A stretch of DNA of 64,000 nt from JBGLNJ01 sp041300525. Lineage in GTDB: Bacteria; Chloroflexota; Anaerolineae; Fen-1058. The notes under the pieces are model-generated. The model had not been told where the DNA came from. It did not search any database and saw only the letters and a program-made list of their open reading frames with translations. Shown piece by piece: positions 36,040 to 46,339 of this stretch (positions are counted from its first letter, which is position 1; each line of letters starts with the position of its first letter). The stretch spans positions 2,976,001 to 3,040,000 of the forward strand of contig JBGLNJ010000001.1 of the NCBI GenBank assembly GCA_041300525.1, written 5' to 3'. Position numbers and translations under genes: made by a program.

Positions 36040-38502
36040 ATGACTGTGGCTTCCAACAACCGCAATCCGCAATCTAAAACACTTGCACCGCACGCAAGTG
36101 CAGGTGTCCGAAATCAAAAATCCGAAATCCACATTTTCGGCATTCGCCATCACGGCCCCGGCTCAGCGAGGAGTGTGCGGCACGCGCTTGAAGCGCTCCA
36201 GCCGGATGCGATCCTGGTGGAAGGTCCGCCCGATGCCGAGGATGTGTTGCCGCTGTTGGCGCACTCGGCTATGCAGCCGCCTGTTGCATTGCTCATCTAT
36301 GAGGCCGAGCCGCCCAAAGCTGAGGGCAAGCAGCGTCCGCGCAAGAGCGTCTTTTATCCGTTCGCCGTCTTTTCACCCGAGTGGCAGGCGCTCCATTTTG
36401 GCCTGACGCGCAACATCCCCGTCCACTTTATGGACTTGCCGCAAGCGCATCAACTCGCGTTGCCCGAACCGGACGACCGCCGACCGACGACGACCGACGA
36501 ACAGTCCGATAGCCAATCTACAATCCGCAATCCGAAATCCGAAATCCGAAATGATCCCCTCAAGTGGCTGGCCGAGGCCGCTGGATATAGCGACGGTGAA
36601 CGCTGGTGGGAACATATAGTCGAGCAGCGCCGTGATAGCCTGACGGCCACAAGTAGTGCCGATCTGTTTGCTGCGATCCTGGAAGCTATGACGGCTTTGC
36701 GCACCGAGGCTGACACACAAACGCCGCCTGACTTCGGCGAGCTCAGTCGAGCCGCGCACATGGAGCAATTGCGCGAAGCCCACATGCGTCAGACGATCCG
36801 CGCCGCGCAGCGCCATGGATTCAAGCGCATCGCCGTCGTATGTGGTGCGTGGCACGCGCCCGCGCTGGCCGATATGTCCTCGGCTCAAGTTGGCCCTGAG
36901 CGCAGCGAACGTGCAGATGCCGACCTGCTCAAAGGTTTGCCCAGGCTCAAGGTGCAGACCACCTGGACGCCGTGGACGTATGGACGATTGTCGTGGGCCA
37001 GCGGCTATGGCGCGGGCATCGGCTCGCCCGGCTGGTATCACCACTTGTGGCAAACGGGCCAGGCCGGCCTCACGCCGACGCAGGTCGCCATTGCGTGGAT
37101 GACGCGCGTCGCGCGGCTTTTGCGCGATCAAGACCTTGATGCATCCTCGGCCAGTGTCATCGAAGCCGTGCGCCTGGCCGAAGCGCTCGCCGCATTGCGT
37201 GGTCACCCGTTGCCTGGCCTGGACGAATTGACCGAAGCCACGTTGACGGTCTTGTGCTTTGGCGACTCGACGCCGCTGCGCTTGATTCACGATCAGTTGA
37301 TTGTGAGTGAAACGCTGGGCCATGTGCCCGACGATGCGCCGTCGCCGCCGCTGGCGCAAGACGTGGCGCGCGAGCAAAAACGATTGCGTCTCCTGCCCGA
37401 AGCGGCCCAGCGCACGCTCGATCTGGATTTGCGCAAGCCGAACGACCTCGACCGCAGTCACTTGCTGCACCGGCTGGATTTGCTCGGCGTGCCGTGGGGC
37501 AAGGCCGAGCGCGTCACGGGCAAGAGCGGCACATTCCACGAGGTCTGGCGCTTGCAGTGGCAACCCGAATTTGCCGTCGCGCTGATCGAAGCGAGTGTGT
37601 GGGGCAACAGCGTGCACGACGCGGCGACAGCGCATGTCCGAGACGCAGCCAATCGCGCGCCCGATTTGCCCGCGCTGACCAACCTGCTGGATCACGCGAT
37701 GCTGGCCGATCTGCCCGACGCCGTGGCGCATTTGATGGATCGTCTGCAGGCGCAGGCGGCGTTGGCGAGTGATGTGTCGCACCTGATGGACGCGCTGCCG
37801 TCGTTGGCAAATATTCTGCGCTATGGCAATGTGCGCCAGACGGACGCGAGCATGGTCAGTCACGTGGTGGATGGACTGGTCGCGCGCGTGTGCATCGGCC
37901 TGCCCGGCGCGTGCGCCTCGCTCAACGACGAGGCCGCCGCCGCGATGCATGATCGCGTGATCGCGACGAACGGCGCGATTGCGCTGCTCCAAAACGATGA
38001 GCATGTAGCGGCCTGGCAAGCCGTGTTGCGCCAGATGGCCGACATGTCCAGCCTGCATGGATTGGTGGCGGGGCGTTGTTGCCGCCTGTTGCTCGACGCG
38101 GGCATATTCACATCGGACGAAGCTTCACGCCGGATGAGCCTGGCGCTTTCGACCGCTGTCGAGCCGCCGCAGGCCGCCGCGTGGGTCGAAGGATTCTTGA
38201 AGGGCAGTGGGCTGTTACTTTTGCACGACGAGGCATTGTGGCAAGTGCTCGACAACTGGGTGACGGCGCTGGCGGGCGAGACGTTCACGGCGCTCCTGCC
38301 GCTCTTGCGGCGCACATTCTCCACCTTCGCCGCGCCCGAGCGCCGCCAGATGGGTGAGCGCGTCAAGCATGGTGTCAGCCATCCAGCGGTTCGCGCTACT
38401 GCATCCACCGCTTTCGACATTGCCCACGCCGAGGCCGTTCTGCCGCTAGTAATGCAACTGTTGGGAATACCGCCCAACAGCGCAAAACTGAATGGAGGGT
38501 GA
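36040..38502 (+). CDS. DUF5682 family protein (vWA-MoxR-associated)
   Basis: An 820-residue protein. IHIFGIRHHGPGSARSVRHA is the DUF5682 start (RHHGPGS), followed by ILVEGPPDAEDVLPLLAHS, FPVHFMDLP-like sequence and IAVVCGAWHAPAL. These motifs resemble erythromycin-esterase/TraB-like folds. The second half is helical and repetitive. DUF5682 genes normally stand with MoxR ATPase, SWIM-domain and VWA genes in an uncharacterised module, and a VWA gene lies two genes downstream. Low-complexity NPKSEIR-type insertions occur at residues 5-35 and about 150-170. Confidence 0.8.
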   Translation: MTVASNNRNPQSKTLAPHASAGVRNQKSEIHIFGIRHHGPGSARSVRHALEALQPDAILVEGPPDAEDVLPLLAHSAMQPPVALLIYEAEPPKAEGKQRPRKSVFYPFAVFSPEWQALHFGLTRNIPVHFMDLPQAHQLALPEPDDRRPTTTDEQSDSQSTIRNPKSEIRNDPLKWLAEAAGYSDGERWWEHIVEQRRDSLTATSSADLFAAILEAMTALRTEADTQTPPDFGELSRAAHMEQLREAHMRQTIRAAQRHGFKRIAVVCGAWHAPALADMSSAQVGPERSERADADLLKGLPRLKVQTTWTPWTYGRLSWASGYGAGIGSPGWYHHLWQTGQAGLTPTQVAIAWMTRVARLLRDQDLDASSASVIEAVRLAEALAALRGHPLPGLDELTEATLTVLCFGDSTPLRLIHDQLIVSETLGHVPDDAPSPPLAQDVAREQKRLRLLPEAAQRTLDLDLRKPNDLDRSHLLHRLDLLGVPWGKAERVTGKSGTFHEVWRLQWQPEFAVALIEASVWGNSVHDAATAHVRDAANRAPDLPALTNLLDHAMLADLPDAVAHLMDRLQAQAALASDVSHLMDALPSLANILRYGNVRQTDASMVSHVVDGLVARVCIGLPGACASLNDEAAAAMHDRVIATNGAIALLQNDEHVAAWQAVLRQMADMSSLHGLVAGRCCRLLLDAGIFTSDEASRRMSLALSTAVEPPQAAAWVEGFLKGSGLLLLHDEALWQVLDNWVTALAGETFTALLPLLRRTFSTFAAPERRQMGERVKHGVSHPAVRATASTAFDIAHAEAVLPLVMQLLGIPPNSAKLNGG

Positions 38503-38505
38503 CCA

Positions 38506-38997
38506 ATGGTGGTTCTAAGGGACGTTCTCAAGCCGAATCTCAAAGTTGTATTCTGCGGCACAGCCGCCGCAGACCGCTCAGCTCAAATCGGCGCATATTA
38601 CGCGGGACGTGGCAACAAGTTCTGGAGCATCTTACACGAAATCAAACTCACGCCTCGACAACTTGAACCGCACGAGTTTAGTCTGCTCCCCGATTATGGT
38701 ATCGGGTTGACAGACCTCGCCAAATTTCGTCACGGCGCGGATGCGTTGCTTAGGGCATCGGATTTTGACCGCGATAGGTTTAGTGCCAAGATCGAAAAAT
38801 ACGCCCCCAAGGTTTTAGCCTTCAACGGCAAAAAAGCGGCCCAAGAATTTTATGGACGCCGCGTGAACTATGGCCGCCAACCCGACCGATTAGGTTCAAC
38901 GGGCGTGTTTGTGTTGCCTTCAACATCCGGGAGTGCGTGTAGATATTGGGACAAATCTTGTTGGCAGCAACTTGCCAAATTCGTCAAAACCCAATAA
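38506..38997 (+). CDS. mug: G/U mismatch-specific uracil-DNA glycosylase (Mug/TDG family)
   Basis: A 163-residue protein. VVFCGTAAADRSAQIGAYYA and GRGNKFWSIL match motif 1 of Mug (here GTAA in place of GINPG), and VLPSTSGSA matches the LPNTSGL loop with Ser for Asn. It removes uracil or thymine from G:U/G:T mismatches. The GTAA variant occurs in a group of bacterial Mug-like proteins, so activity is likely but not certain. Lies 3 bp after the DUF5682 gene and 10 bp before a VWA gene, an odd guest in that module. Confidence 0.85.
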   Translation: MVVLRDVLKPNLKVVFCGTAAADRSAQIGAYYAGRGNKFWSILHEIKLTPRQLEPHEFSLLPDYGIGLTDLAKFRHGADALLRASDFDRDRFSAKIEKYAPKVLAFNGKKAAQEFYGRRVNYGRQPDRLGSTGVFVLPSTSGSACRYWDKSCWQQLAKFVKTQ

Positions 38998-39007
38998 CGT
39001 TTCAAAT

Positions 39008-40010
39008 ATGAATCAGCAATCTACAGTCAACAATCAGCAGTCCGACGAACGCAGCCGCCGCTGGCGGCTGTTGCTCGGCGGCGACGAGTGCGATGGCATC
39101 GGCCTGACGCTCGCAGGCGCAGACCTGGCGATGGATCGCGCGCTCGATGCGTTGTACGATTCCGACCGGCAAGGCAATCTGGGCAGTTCCGCACCCAACG
39201 TCGCGCGCTGGCTGGGCGACATTCGCACCTATTTTCCAACGTCGGTTGTGCGCGTGATGCAGCAGGACGCGCTCGACCGGCTCAACCTGCGCCAGATGCT
39301 CATGGAACCCGAGATGCTCGAATCGGTCGAGCCGGATGTGCATCTCGTCGCCACGCTCGTCTCACTGGGCCGCGTGATCCCCAACAAGACCAAAGAGACC
39401 GCACGCCTGGTCGTGCGGCGCGTGGTGGAAGAACTGGATCGCAAGCTTGCCAACCCCTTGCGCCAGGCCGTCACGGGCAGCCTGAACCGCGCCGCGCGCA
39501 ATCGCCGCCCACGCTACAACGAGATGGACTGGCCGCGCACCATCCGCGCCAATCTGAAAAACTATCAGCCGGACTATCACACGATCATTCCCGAAACGCG
39601 CATCGGCTATGGTCACAAGCGCTCGTCGCTGCGCGACATTATCCTGTGCATTGATCAGAGCGGCTCGATGGCGACTTCGGTCGTGTACGCGAGTGTGTTT
39701 GGCGCGGTGTTGGCCTCGTTGCCTTCTATGCAGACCAAGATGGTAGTGTTCGATACATCAGTGGTGGATTTGACCGACGAACTGCACGATCCGGTCGAGT
39801 TGCTGTTCGGCACGCAGTTGGGTGGGGGGACGGACATTAATCGCGCGCTGGGCTATTGCCAGGGATTGGTGCGCCAGCCGCATGACACGATCCTTGTTCT
39901 CATCAGCGATTTGTTCGAGGGCGGCGACCGCCAGGAGATGCTCAAGCGGGCAGCGACCATCGTCGCGTCCGGCGTGCAGATGGTGGCCTTGCGTCTTACA
40001 AACCAGCAAT
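39008..40010 (+). pseudogene. VWA-domain protein of the DUF5682/MoxR module, 3' truncated
   Basis: Starts MNQQSTVNNQQSDERSRRWR. A helical N-terminal half follows, with DIRTYFPTSVVRVMQQDALD and ETARLVVRRVVEEL. The VWA domain begins at about residue 215: ILCIDQSGSM (MIDAS DxSGS), QLGGGTDI, LISDLFEGGD. The frame stays open but is no longer VWA-like after about MVALRLTNQQW (40010), where a short unassigned stretch and then recA sequence begin in another frame. The last beta strand and tail are missing. Confidence 0.8.
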
Positions 40011-40087
40011 GGTCCGGACGACGCGCCCTATTTCCTTTCCGTTCCGTGGGAACCTTTTCCCTGTCATGTTCATTACTGCCTCGCAAA

Positions 40088-40760
<673 letters not shown>

Positions 40761-40784
40761 AGACGATTCACAGCAAGGAGCCGT

Positions 40785-40813
40785 TTGACAGTCCGCACAC
40801 AGACAGGTATAAT
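40785..40813 (+). promoter_or_regulatory. sigma70-type promoter of the S1 protein gene
   Basis: TTGACA (40785-40790), 17-bp spacer, TATAAT (40808-40813): a consensus promoter. The GTG start of the S1 gene lies 44 bp further on. Confidence 0.92.
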
Positions 40814-40856
40814 GTCGCCCGGACTAATTTACGAATGACAGAAAGGGAACACTATC

Positions 40857-41846
40857 GTGGGCGACGTTCAGGAACAGGCGGCAATACCGACTCAACCGCA
40901 AGGCACAAAAGCGCTGCGCCTGGCGGACCTCAAACCCAAGATGCGTTTTGAGGGAACCGTAAAAAAGATTGAACTTTTCGGCGCGTTCGTGGACATTGGC
41001 GCCGAGCGCAACGGCCTAGTCCACATCTCGCAACTTCGTCAGGGCGGCCACGTCAACCGTGTCGCCGATGTCGCCAAAGAAGGCGACCGGGTGACCGTGT
41101 GGGTCAAAAGCGTAGAGCCCCAGCAGAACTTGATTAACCTGACGATGATCGAACCCCCGCCGTTGGACTGGGGCGATTTGCAGCGCGGAACCAAGATCAC
41201 CGGCAAGGTCGTGCGCGTGGAGGACTTTGGGGCATTTGTGTCCTTCGGCGCGCCAAAGGATGGGCTGATCCCCACCGGGCAAATGGTCAAAGGCCGCCGC
41301 ATTAACAAGCCATCCGATGTCGTGGCCGGGGGCGACGAAGTGACGGCGTGGATCATTAGCGTGGATCGCAAGCGCGAGCGCATCGGCCTGTCTCTGGTCG
41401 AGCCGCCGGCAGTGTCCTGGGCCGAAGTCAAGAAAGGCCACACGTACACCGGCAAGGTGACCCGGCTGGAACGCTACGGAGCCTTTGTGGACATTGGCGC
41501 CGAACGCGAGGGGCTGGTCCACATCAGCGAACTGGCCTCTGGCTATGTCCGAGACGCCGCTGAAATTGTCAACGTGGGCGACGAAGTCGAAGTGACCGTC
41601 GTGGATGTGGATGCGCGCAAGCGGCAAATCCAGCTCAGCATGAAGGAAGCCAACGCTGTGGAAGAGGAGCCAGAAGCAGAGCCGGAACTGACGTTGATGG
41701 AACAGGCTTTCCAACAAGCTCGCTCCACAGCTCGCCCGCGCCGCGAGAGCGTCCAGAATCAACTGCGCGGCGAAAAAGTGCGAGGCCGCGGGGAGCAAGG
41801 CGACATCATGCGCCGGACTTTGGCGCAGCGCGGCCCACGAGATTAG
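40857..41846 (+). CDS. triple S1-domain RNA-binding protein
   Basis: A 329-residue protein with three S1 OB-fold domains at about residues 27-100, 107-182 and 192-266. The domains share the forms GTVKKIELFGAFVDIGAERN, GKVVRVEDFGAFVSFG and GKVTRLERYGAFVDIGAERE, followed by GLVHIS and repeats of the DR/ER-xx-LS close. An acidic stretch (EEEPEAEPE) and a basic tail follow. Start GTG 40857, set by the strong promoter and AAAGGGAACACTATC. It probably binds mRNA or ribosomes like a short RpsA. Terminator at 41901. Confidence 0.9.
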   Translation: MGDVQEQAAIPTQPQGTKALRLADLKPKMRFEGTVKKIELFGAFVDIGAERNGLVHISQLRQGGHVNRVADVAKEGDRVTVWVKSVEPQQNLINLTMIEPPPLDWGDLQRGTKITGKVVRVEDFGAFVSFGAPKDGLIPTGQMVKGRRINKPSDVVAGGDEVTAWIISVDRKRERIGLSLVEPPAVSWAEVKKGHTYTGKVTRLERYGAFVDIGAEREGLVHISELASGYVRDAAEIVNVGDEVEVTVVDVDARKRQIQLSMKEANAVEEEPEAEPELTLMEQAFQQARSTARPRRESVQNQLRGEKVRGRGEQGDIMRRTLAQRGPRD

Positions 41847-41900
41847 CTTGTTCGAGAAAGACGTTGCCCCTCGCGCGCGATAGGAATTCCGACGAATAAA

Positions 41901-41935
41901 AACAGCGGACGAATATCGTCCGCTGTTTCATTTTT
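41901..41935. terminator. intrinsic terminator
   Basis: Stem AACAGCGGACGA / TCGTCCGCTGTT (41901-41912, 41916-41927) with a 3-base loop, T-rich tail on the plus side and A-rich flank on the other; it can serve the S1 gene and the convergent acidic-protein gene. Confidence 0.9.
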
Positions 41936-42031
41936 AGACAATATAGACAAGGGCCTCACGCAGACCGCCAAACCTGTGGATCGTGCGCGCCATCGAGACA
42001 CCCGGCTGGTCGTCTCTATCTCCAGCGACGA

Positions 42032-42304
42032 TTACCAATCGTCGTCGTCATCCTCATCTTCATCGTCAAAGTCCAAATCCTCATCTTCGAGGTCTTCGTC
42101 CCACTCTTCTTCCTCTTCTTCTTCCTCGTCGAGGGCTTTATCCTCTTCCTCTTCTTCTTCCCAAACTTGCTCCTTGAGCAAGTCTTCATCTTCCTGGGTA
42201 TACGTCAGGCACCCCAGCTCGGGGTCCAGATCAACTTGATCTGCGCCGCAGAAGCCAGATTCCAGATTCTTGCAGTCAATGTATCTACAGCGTATGCGGG
42301 GCAT
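42032..42304 (-). CDS. small Cys-containing protein with extremely acidic tail
   Basis: A 90-residue protein. N-terminus MPRIRCRYIDCKNLESGFCG holds three Cys, with a fourth in DPELGC (spacing C-x4-C-x7-C-x13-C), probably one metal site. From about residue 40 on it is almost pure Glu/Asp (EEEEEEDKALDEEEEEEEEW, later DDEDEDDDDDW). Start ATG 42304 is set by AAGGAGG. I do not recognise a family; the acidic tail could bind metals or mimic nucleic acid. Reading frames on the opposite strand here are Ser-rich shadows. Confidence 0.75.
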   Translation of the reverse strand: MPRIRCRYIDCKNLESGFCGADQVDLDPELGCLTYTQEDEDLLKEQVWEEEEEEDKALDEEEEEEEEWDEDLEDEDLDFDDEDEDDDDDW

Positions 42305-42409
42305 AGGAAGCCTCCTTGCAAAACTTGCGGCCAAAGGCCCGAGATCAGGATTGCGTAATCACCTTGCCGGCAATAGGATACCCGCCGACAAAACAAACGG
42401 ACGACAAGG

Positions 42410-43099
42410 TCACTTGCTCTTCAGCGCCGCCTCGATGCGGGACTGGAACTCACTCAACGGCAAAGCGCCCACAACCAGTTTGTTATTGATGAAGAACGAC
42501 GGCGTGCCCTCCACACCGGCCGCCGCAGCCGCCTTGCTCGACGCGTCCACATCCGCCATGTGCTTGCCCGAATTCACGCACGTCGCAAAGGTCTGCGCAA
42601 CAATGCCAACTTGCTGAGCGTACGACGCGAGGCTGTTGGAGTCAAAAGCGCCCTGGTTCTTGAACAGCAACGCATGATATTCAAAGAACTTGCCCTGGTC
42701 GCCTGCGCACAGCGCCGCCGCAGCGACATTCTGCGTATCGGGCCCAAAGCCGAACGAATGCACGATATAGCGCACCTTGCCCGTCTTGATGTATGCCTCT
42801 TCGATTTTAGGCTCAATGTCCCGGGCATAGTCGCGGCAATATGAACAAAGATAGTCGGATATTTCAATCACCGTCACCGGCGCATTCAGGTCACCCTTGA
42901 TGGGACATGGAACATTTCCACACAGCGACAAGCCGGTAGAATCATTGGACAGCGCCGTCTTGGGCTTGAACGCCCCGCTTGCCAGCGCAATGATCATAGC
43001 CACAACAATCACCGCTCCGCCTATCACCAATAAAATCATGCCGGTGGAAGCACTTTGCCGCCTGCTCCTCTTAATTACTTTACGCTGAACCTTTGCCAC
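42410..43099 (-). CDS. DsbA/BdbD-family thiol-disulfide oxidoreductase
   Basis: A 229-residue membrane-anchored thioredoxin-fold protein. One N-terminal helix (GMILLVIGGAVIVVAMIIAL), then VTVIEISDYLCSYCRDYARD with the active-site CSYC, a helical insertion, and the cis-Pro loop GVEGTPSFFINNK. The extra cysteine pair (LCGNVPCP) before the domain is typical for Chloroflexota and Bacillota BdbD-like proteins. It introduces disulfides in exported proteins. GTG 43099 is the start called; no better ATG is near. Confidence 0.88.
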   Translation of the reverse strand: MAKVQRKVIKRSRRQSASTGMILLVIGGAVIVVAMIIALASGAFKPKTALSNDSTGLSLCGNVPCPIKGDLNAPVTVIEISDYLCSYCRDYARDIEPKIEEAYIKTGKVRYIVHSFGFGPDTQNVAAAALCAGDQGKFFEYHALLFKNQGAFDSNSLASYAQQVGIVAQTFATCVNSGKHMADVDASSKAAAAAGVEGTPSFFINNKLVVGALPLSEFQSRIEAALKSK

Positions 43100-43147
43100 T
43101 CATCCCCCTACCCCAAGTTCCCTCACACATCTCGAAGATACAATATG

Positions 43148-44410
43148 TCAAACAACGTCTTCAGGCCAATCCAACATCTGGGCAGAGATCCTTGCGCCCG
43201 CCTCGACGCGCGTCTACCCTTCCGGGATAATCACGAGCGCATTCGCGGCGACCAACGCGCTCAACACATTCGATGATTGCCCGCCGCTGAGGCGCGCTAC
43301 ATAGTAATCACCTTCCCGCTACACCCACGCTCGCGCATACGTCTCGCACCCGTCACTGGTAACCGCTTCTGCCAACTCAACCTGGACGGTAGGCTTGCGC
43401 CACCAAGTGCGGCCGCACAACTTGAGAATGGCAGGGCGAACAAATTGCTCGAACGTGATCATCGCCGACACAGGATTGCCCGGCAATCCAAAGCATGGCA
43501 CGCCTCGAAACTGGCCGAACGCCAGCGGCTTGCCGGGCCGCATACGCATGCGCCAGAAATCCAGATCGCCTTCGGCCTGCACCACATCCTTGACCAGATC
43601 GTGCGCGCCAACCGAGACGCCCGCCGACACGACGAATAAATCTGCCCCGGCATGTAAGCCTTCGACCAGCTTGGCCCGCACTTGAGAGGCTGTGTCGCGC
43701 GCAATACCCAGTTGAATCGGCACGCCGCCATAGCGCATCACTTGCGCCGCAGTGCTCCAGCCATTGGCGTTACGGATCAGGCCAAGCTCGAGCGGCTCGC
43801 CGGGGTGCACCAATTCGTCGCCGGTTGCCAGCACCGCCACGCGCGGACGGCGAATCACGCGCGCCTCAACCATTCCCAACGCGGCCATCAAGGCGATTTC
43901 CGCCGCGCGAATCACGACGCCAGCCCTCAACGCCCGGTCGCCGCGGCGCACATCGCCTCCGGCACGGCGCACGTGCTCTCCACGCTGTGAGTTTTGAAAG
44001 ACCTTGACCTGGGCAGACAGCGGAGTGCCGCTGCGCATCAACTCGTCGGTGGACTCGACCGGCACGACGGCATCAGCAGCTGGTGGCAGCGGAGCGCCCG
44101 TCATGATCCGCGCCGCCTGCCCCGGCCCGATGATGGCATCGGACGGATGTCCGGCGGAGATGTCGGCCGCAACGCTCAAGACAACAGGAGAATCGCGGCC
44201 TGCGCCGGAAACATCCTCGGCTCGGACGGCATAGCCATCCATAGCTGAATTGTCAAAGGGGGGCAAATCATCCTGAGCGAAGACATCTTGCGCCAGGACA
44301 CGCCCCAGCGATTCCAGGAGAGGCGCTACCTCAGGGCTACACGGATGAAAGCGGCTGAGAATGATTTGCTGCGCCTCCAAGACTGAAAGCATCTCGACCG
44401 TTTGCGACAT
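43148..44410 (-). pseudogene. moeA: molybdopterin molybdenumtransferase with two in-frame amber stops
   Basis: Domains I-III of MoeA are complete: PPFDNSAMDGYAVRAEDV, ARIMTGAPLPPAADAVVPVE, LATGDELVHPGEPLELG, VVSAGVSVGAHDLVKDV (MPT-binding) and GLPGNPVSAM. The frame stops at TAG 43321-43319 (after ARAWV), but conserved domain IV continues in the same frame: REGDYYVARLSGGQSSNVLS, ANALVIIPEG, then another TAG (43216-43214) and TRVEAGARISAQMLDW up to TGA at 43150. Molybdenum insertion would be needed by formate dehydrogenase. Domain IV loss may leave partial activity; a sequencing error is possible. Confidence 0.85.
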
Positions 44411-44468
44411 TCATGTGCCCGTACCTGTCAGTTTCGCGCCGTGACAATACCACAGAGGCCGCTATCTG

Positions 44469-45487
44469 TCAAGAGGTTTTCGCAAGCCACTTGCGCGACA
44501 CAACAACCACAAGCAGTCCGCACCAAGTCGCCACGCTGATTGCCAATCCCAACATCCACGACGCCGGTTGGAAGAACATGCGCACGCGATGCGCCCCCGC
44601 TTCAAGATACACCGCGCGGAAAGCAAAATTGGCTGGGAGAATTTTGGCGACGCGCCCATCCACTTCCGCGCGCCAGCCGGGATAGTAGACTTGACTCACA
44701 ACAACGTACGCCGGCGCGGACGTCGTCACGTCCAACACGACGTCGTTGGCGTCCCAACGCCGGACAGTCAACGCGCCGCCGGATGGCGTTCCATTCAACA
44801 CCGGCCCGCCTTCGACCACGGCCTCACGCGAAGGATCGAACCCCGGCTGATGGATCGCGGCCCAGGCCTGCTCACCGCTCGTGACGGGGATGGATTTGTA
44901 AATCAACATCGCGCGAGGAAGCACCACGGTGTTGCGATAGACGTCTATCTGCGGATCGCCGTCGAACGCGAGCACGAAACGAGCATCGCCGGGCGCTTTG
45001 CCTTTCTCGGCCAGGACGTACTTGACGTTCAGGAAATTGTACAACGCACCTCCGCGCGGCCCCATTCCACCCAGGTAGGTATTGTAAGCCGCCAATCCCA
45101 GCGGGTTAAAGACGCCACGGATGTCGGCTATGGCATGCATCGCGCCGGCGTCAGCTTGCCACGCAGGGGCCGGTTCGCTGTCAATGCGGAATGAATCGCC
45201 ATCGCGTCGCAAGAATTCTAGTACCGCCGGATGGTTGTAGCCAACGGTCGGGTCGTTCGTTTCGACATCCACCGACGAGCCAAGCACAACCAGGTCAACC
45301 GCTAGCACGGCGACGGCGATGATACCGATGCGAGAGGGTATCGCCCATCGCCCGCGCCGCGCGGCCAGGACGAGCGCGCTGGCGACTAACAACATCACAC
45401 CCAGCATGACACTATTCATCACCGACGAGAAGCGATGCGCCAACCCCTGATCATAAGCGGCCTGGGCGATGAGGTAATAGCTCAACC
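44469..45487 (-). pseudogene. YfhO-like membrane protein, C-terminal part
   Basis: Minus frame from about 45487: LSYYLIAQAAYDQGLAHRFS, two to three hydrophobic helices (VMLGVMLLVASALVLAARRG and a following segment), then a soluble domain with FNPLGLAAYNTYLGGMG, FLNVKYVLAEK and VSQVYYPGWRAEVDG (YYPGW motif of YfhO/DUF6541-type glycosyl or lipid-carrier proteins), and a final helix. The large N-terminal multi-helix part is missing at the join near 45488. Probably moves sugar-lipid intermediates across the membrane. Confidence 0.8.
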
Positions 45488-45555
45488 GCAAAGCTCCCGG
45501 CAAAATCGAACAGCGCGGCGGTCTCATTTCCTTCGGGGTCAAGTCGGATGGGCAT
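45488..45555 (-). pseudogene. class I methyltransferase, first 22 codons only
   Basis: Minus frame from ATG 45555: MPIRLDPEGNETAALFDFAG then SF. The DPEGNET-ALxDFAG start is typical of a group of Chloroflexota SAM-dependent methyltransferases, where it precedes the GxGxG motif. The reading frame is then lost because YfhO-type sequence in another frame begins. It shows the exact position of the join. Confidence 0.6.
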
Positions 45556-45578
45556 GGTTGTGAATCTCTCTCTTCACA

Positions 45579-46082
45579 TCAAGCAACGTTACTCAAAGGC
45601 TGTAGGAACTTGGCTCGAATCCGATCTGGATTGAGATCTAACTCTCTCAACTTAGCTTTGCACCTCGCTCGCAAAGCAGCCTCTTCGTGAGTACCCGAAC
45701 AAAGCTCCGACAACAGTTCTCGAATATGCGACACCAGAACTGCAAGATTGTTCAAAGTCAACACCATGGTATCACTGGGCACCACTTCGTGCAGTGCTAA
45801 TGCGTTAGGATGGACTGTTATCTTTACTCCTTCATATCTAGGGTATTGATTCCTAAACCACTCAAAGGAAGTCAACAACTGTCCGTATTCTTTCTTGGTC
45901 AAGGGGTTATTCGGTTCTTTGTTACTCTTTGCTTCCATCACAAAGCCAATGCGCTGATTGAGTAACCACAGCACATCGGGCCCCATACCGAATTCACGCT
46001 CCGGCCTCTGAGATCTAAAGCCTAACATAGCGCCAAGGCTTTTCAAAGCCTCCTCGAACTGATTACTGGATGCCTGAGCACT
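45579..46082 (-). pseudogene. PD-(D/E)xK nuclease-domain protein, C-terminal part
   Basis: Minus frame: FEEALKSLGAMLGFRSQRPE, then GPDVLWLLNQRIGFVMEAKS with the nuclease motif D...ExK, and LLTSFEWFRNQYP. The protein ends at 45579. Such domains close DEAD-box helicase/restriction-type proteins. The in-frame sequence upstream is cut by a TAG at 46085-46083, five bases from the left end of the repeat element at 46091, so the element's insertion probably truncated the gene. Confidence 0.65.
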
Positions 46083-46090
46083 CTAATGAC

Positions 46091-46339
46091 GGTAGTGTTC
46101 AAACCGCGCCAGCGGGCTAAAGCTTTGCACTGGACACTTTTAGGCGCTTCCCATTTGGGCAAACTGTCTTGGTGGATTTTGCACCCATTTACCGCCATAT
46201 ATAGGAGTCAATTGTAACGCATCCCCATATACGGTGGTCGAAATACACATTGGAAATTCCAAGAGTGTAATGCTTGCCAAAAGTGTCCAGTGAATTGTGG
46301 CTTGGCACAGACAAAAAAGCCACCTTTTTGAACACTACC
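46091..46339. mobile_element. MITE-like element with terminal and subterminal inverted repeats
   Basis: 249 bp. Terminal inverted repeats GGTAGTGTTCAAA (46091-46103) and its exact complement (46327-46339). Second, subterminal pair ACTGGACACTTTTAGGC (46129-46145) and, reversed, ACTGGACACTTTTGGC (46276-46291). The interior carries AT-rich sequence, a near-palindrome GGAAATTCC (46253-46261) and no ORF. No clear target duplication is visible. Adjacent to a truncated nuclease gene. Confidence 0.75.

Noticed and set aside
41976..42239. A poly-serine protein on the plus strand
   Set aside because: It is the complement of the Glu/Asp-rich coding sequence of the acidic protein, which has a good RBS and start.
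43148..43321. TAG recoding (pyrrolysine or other amber suppression) in moeA
   Set aside because: TAG ends several unrelated genes normally here (for example the ABC exporter at 5755 and both Hsp20-region and GT-C genes), so general read-through is unlikely.
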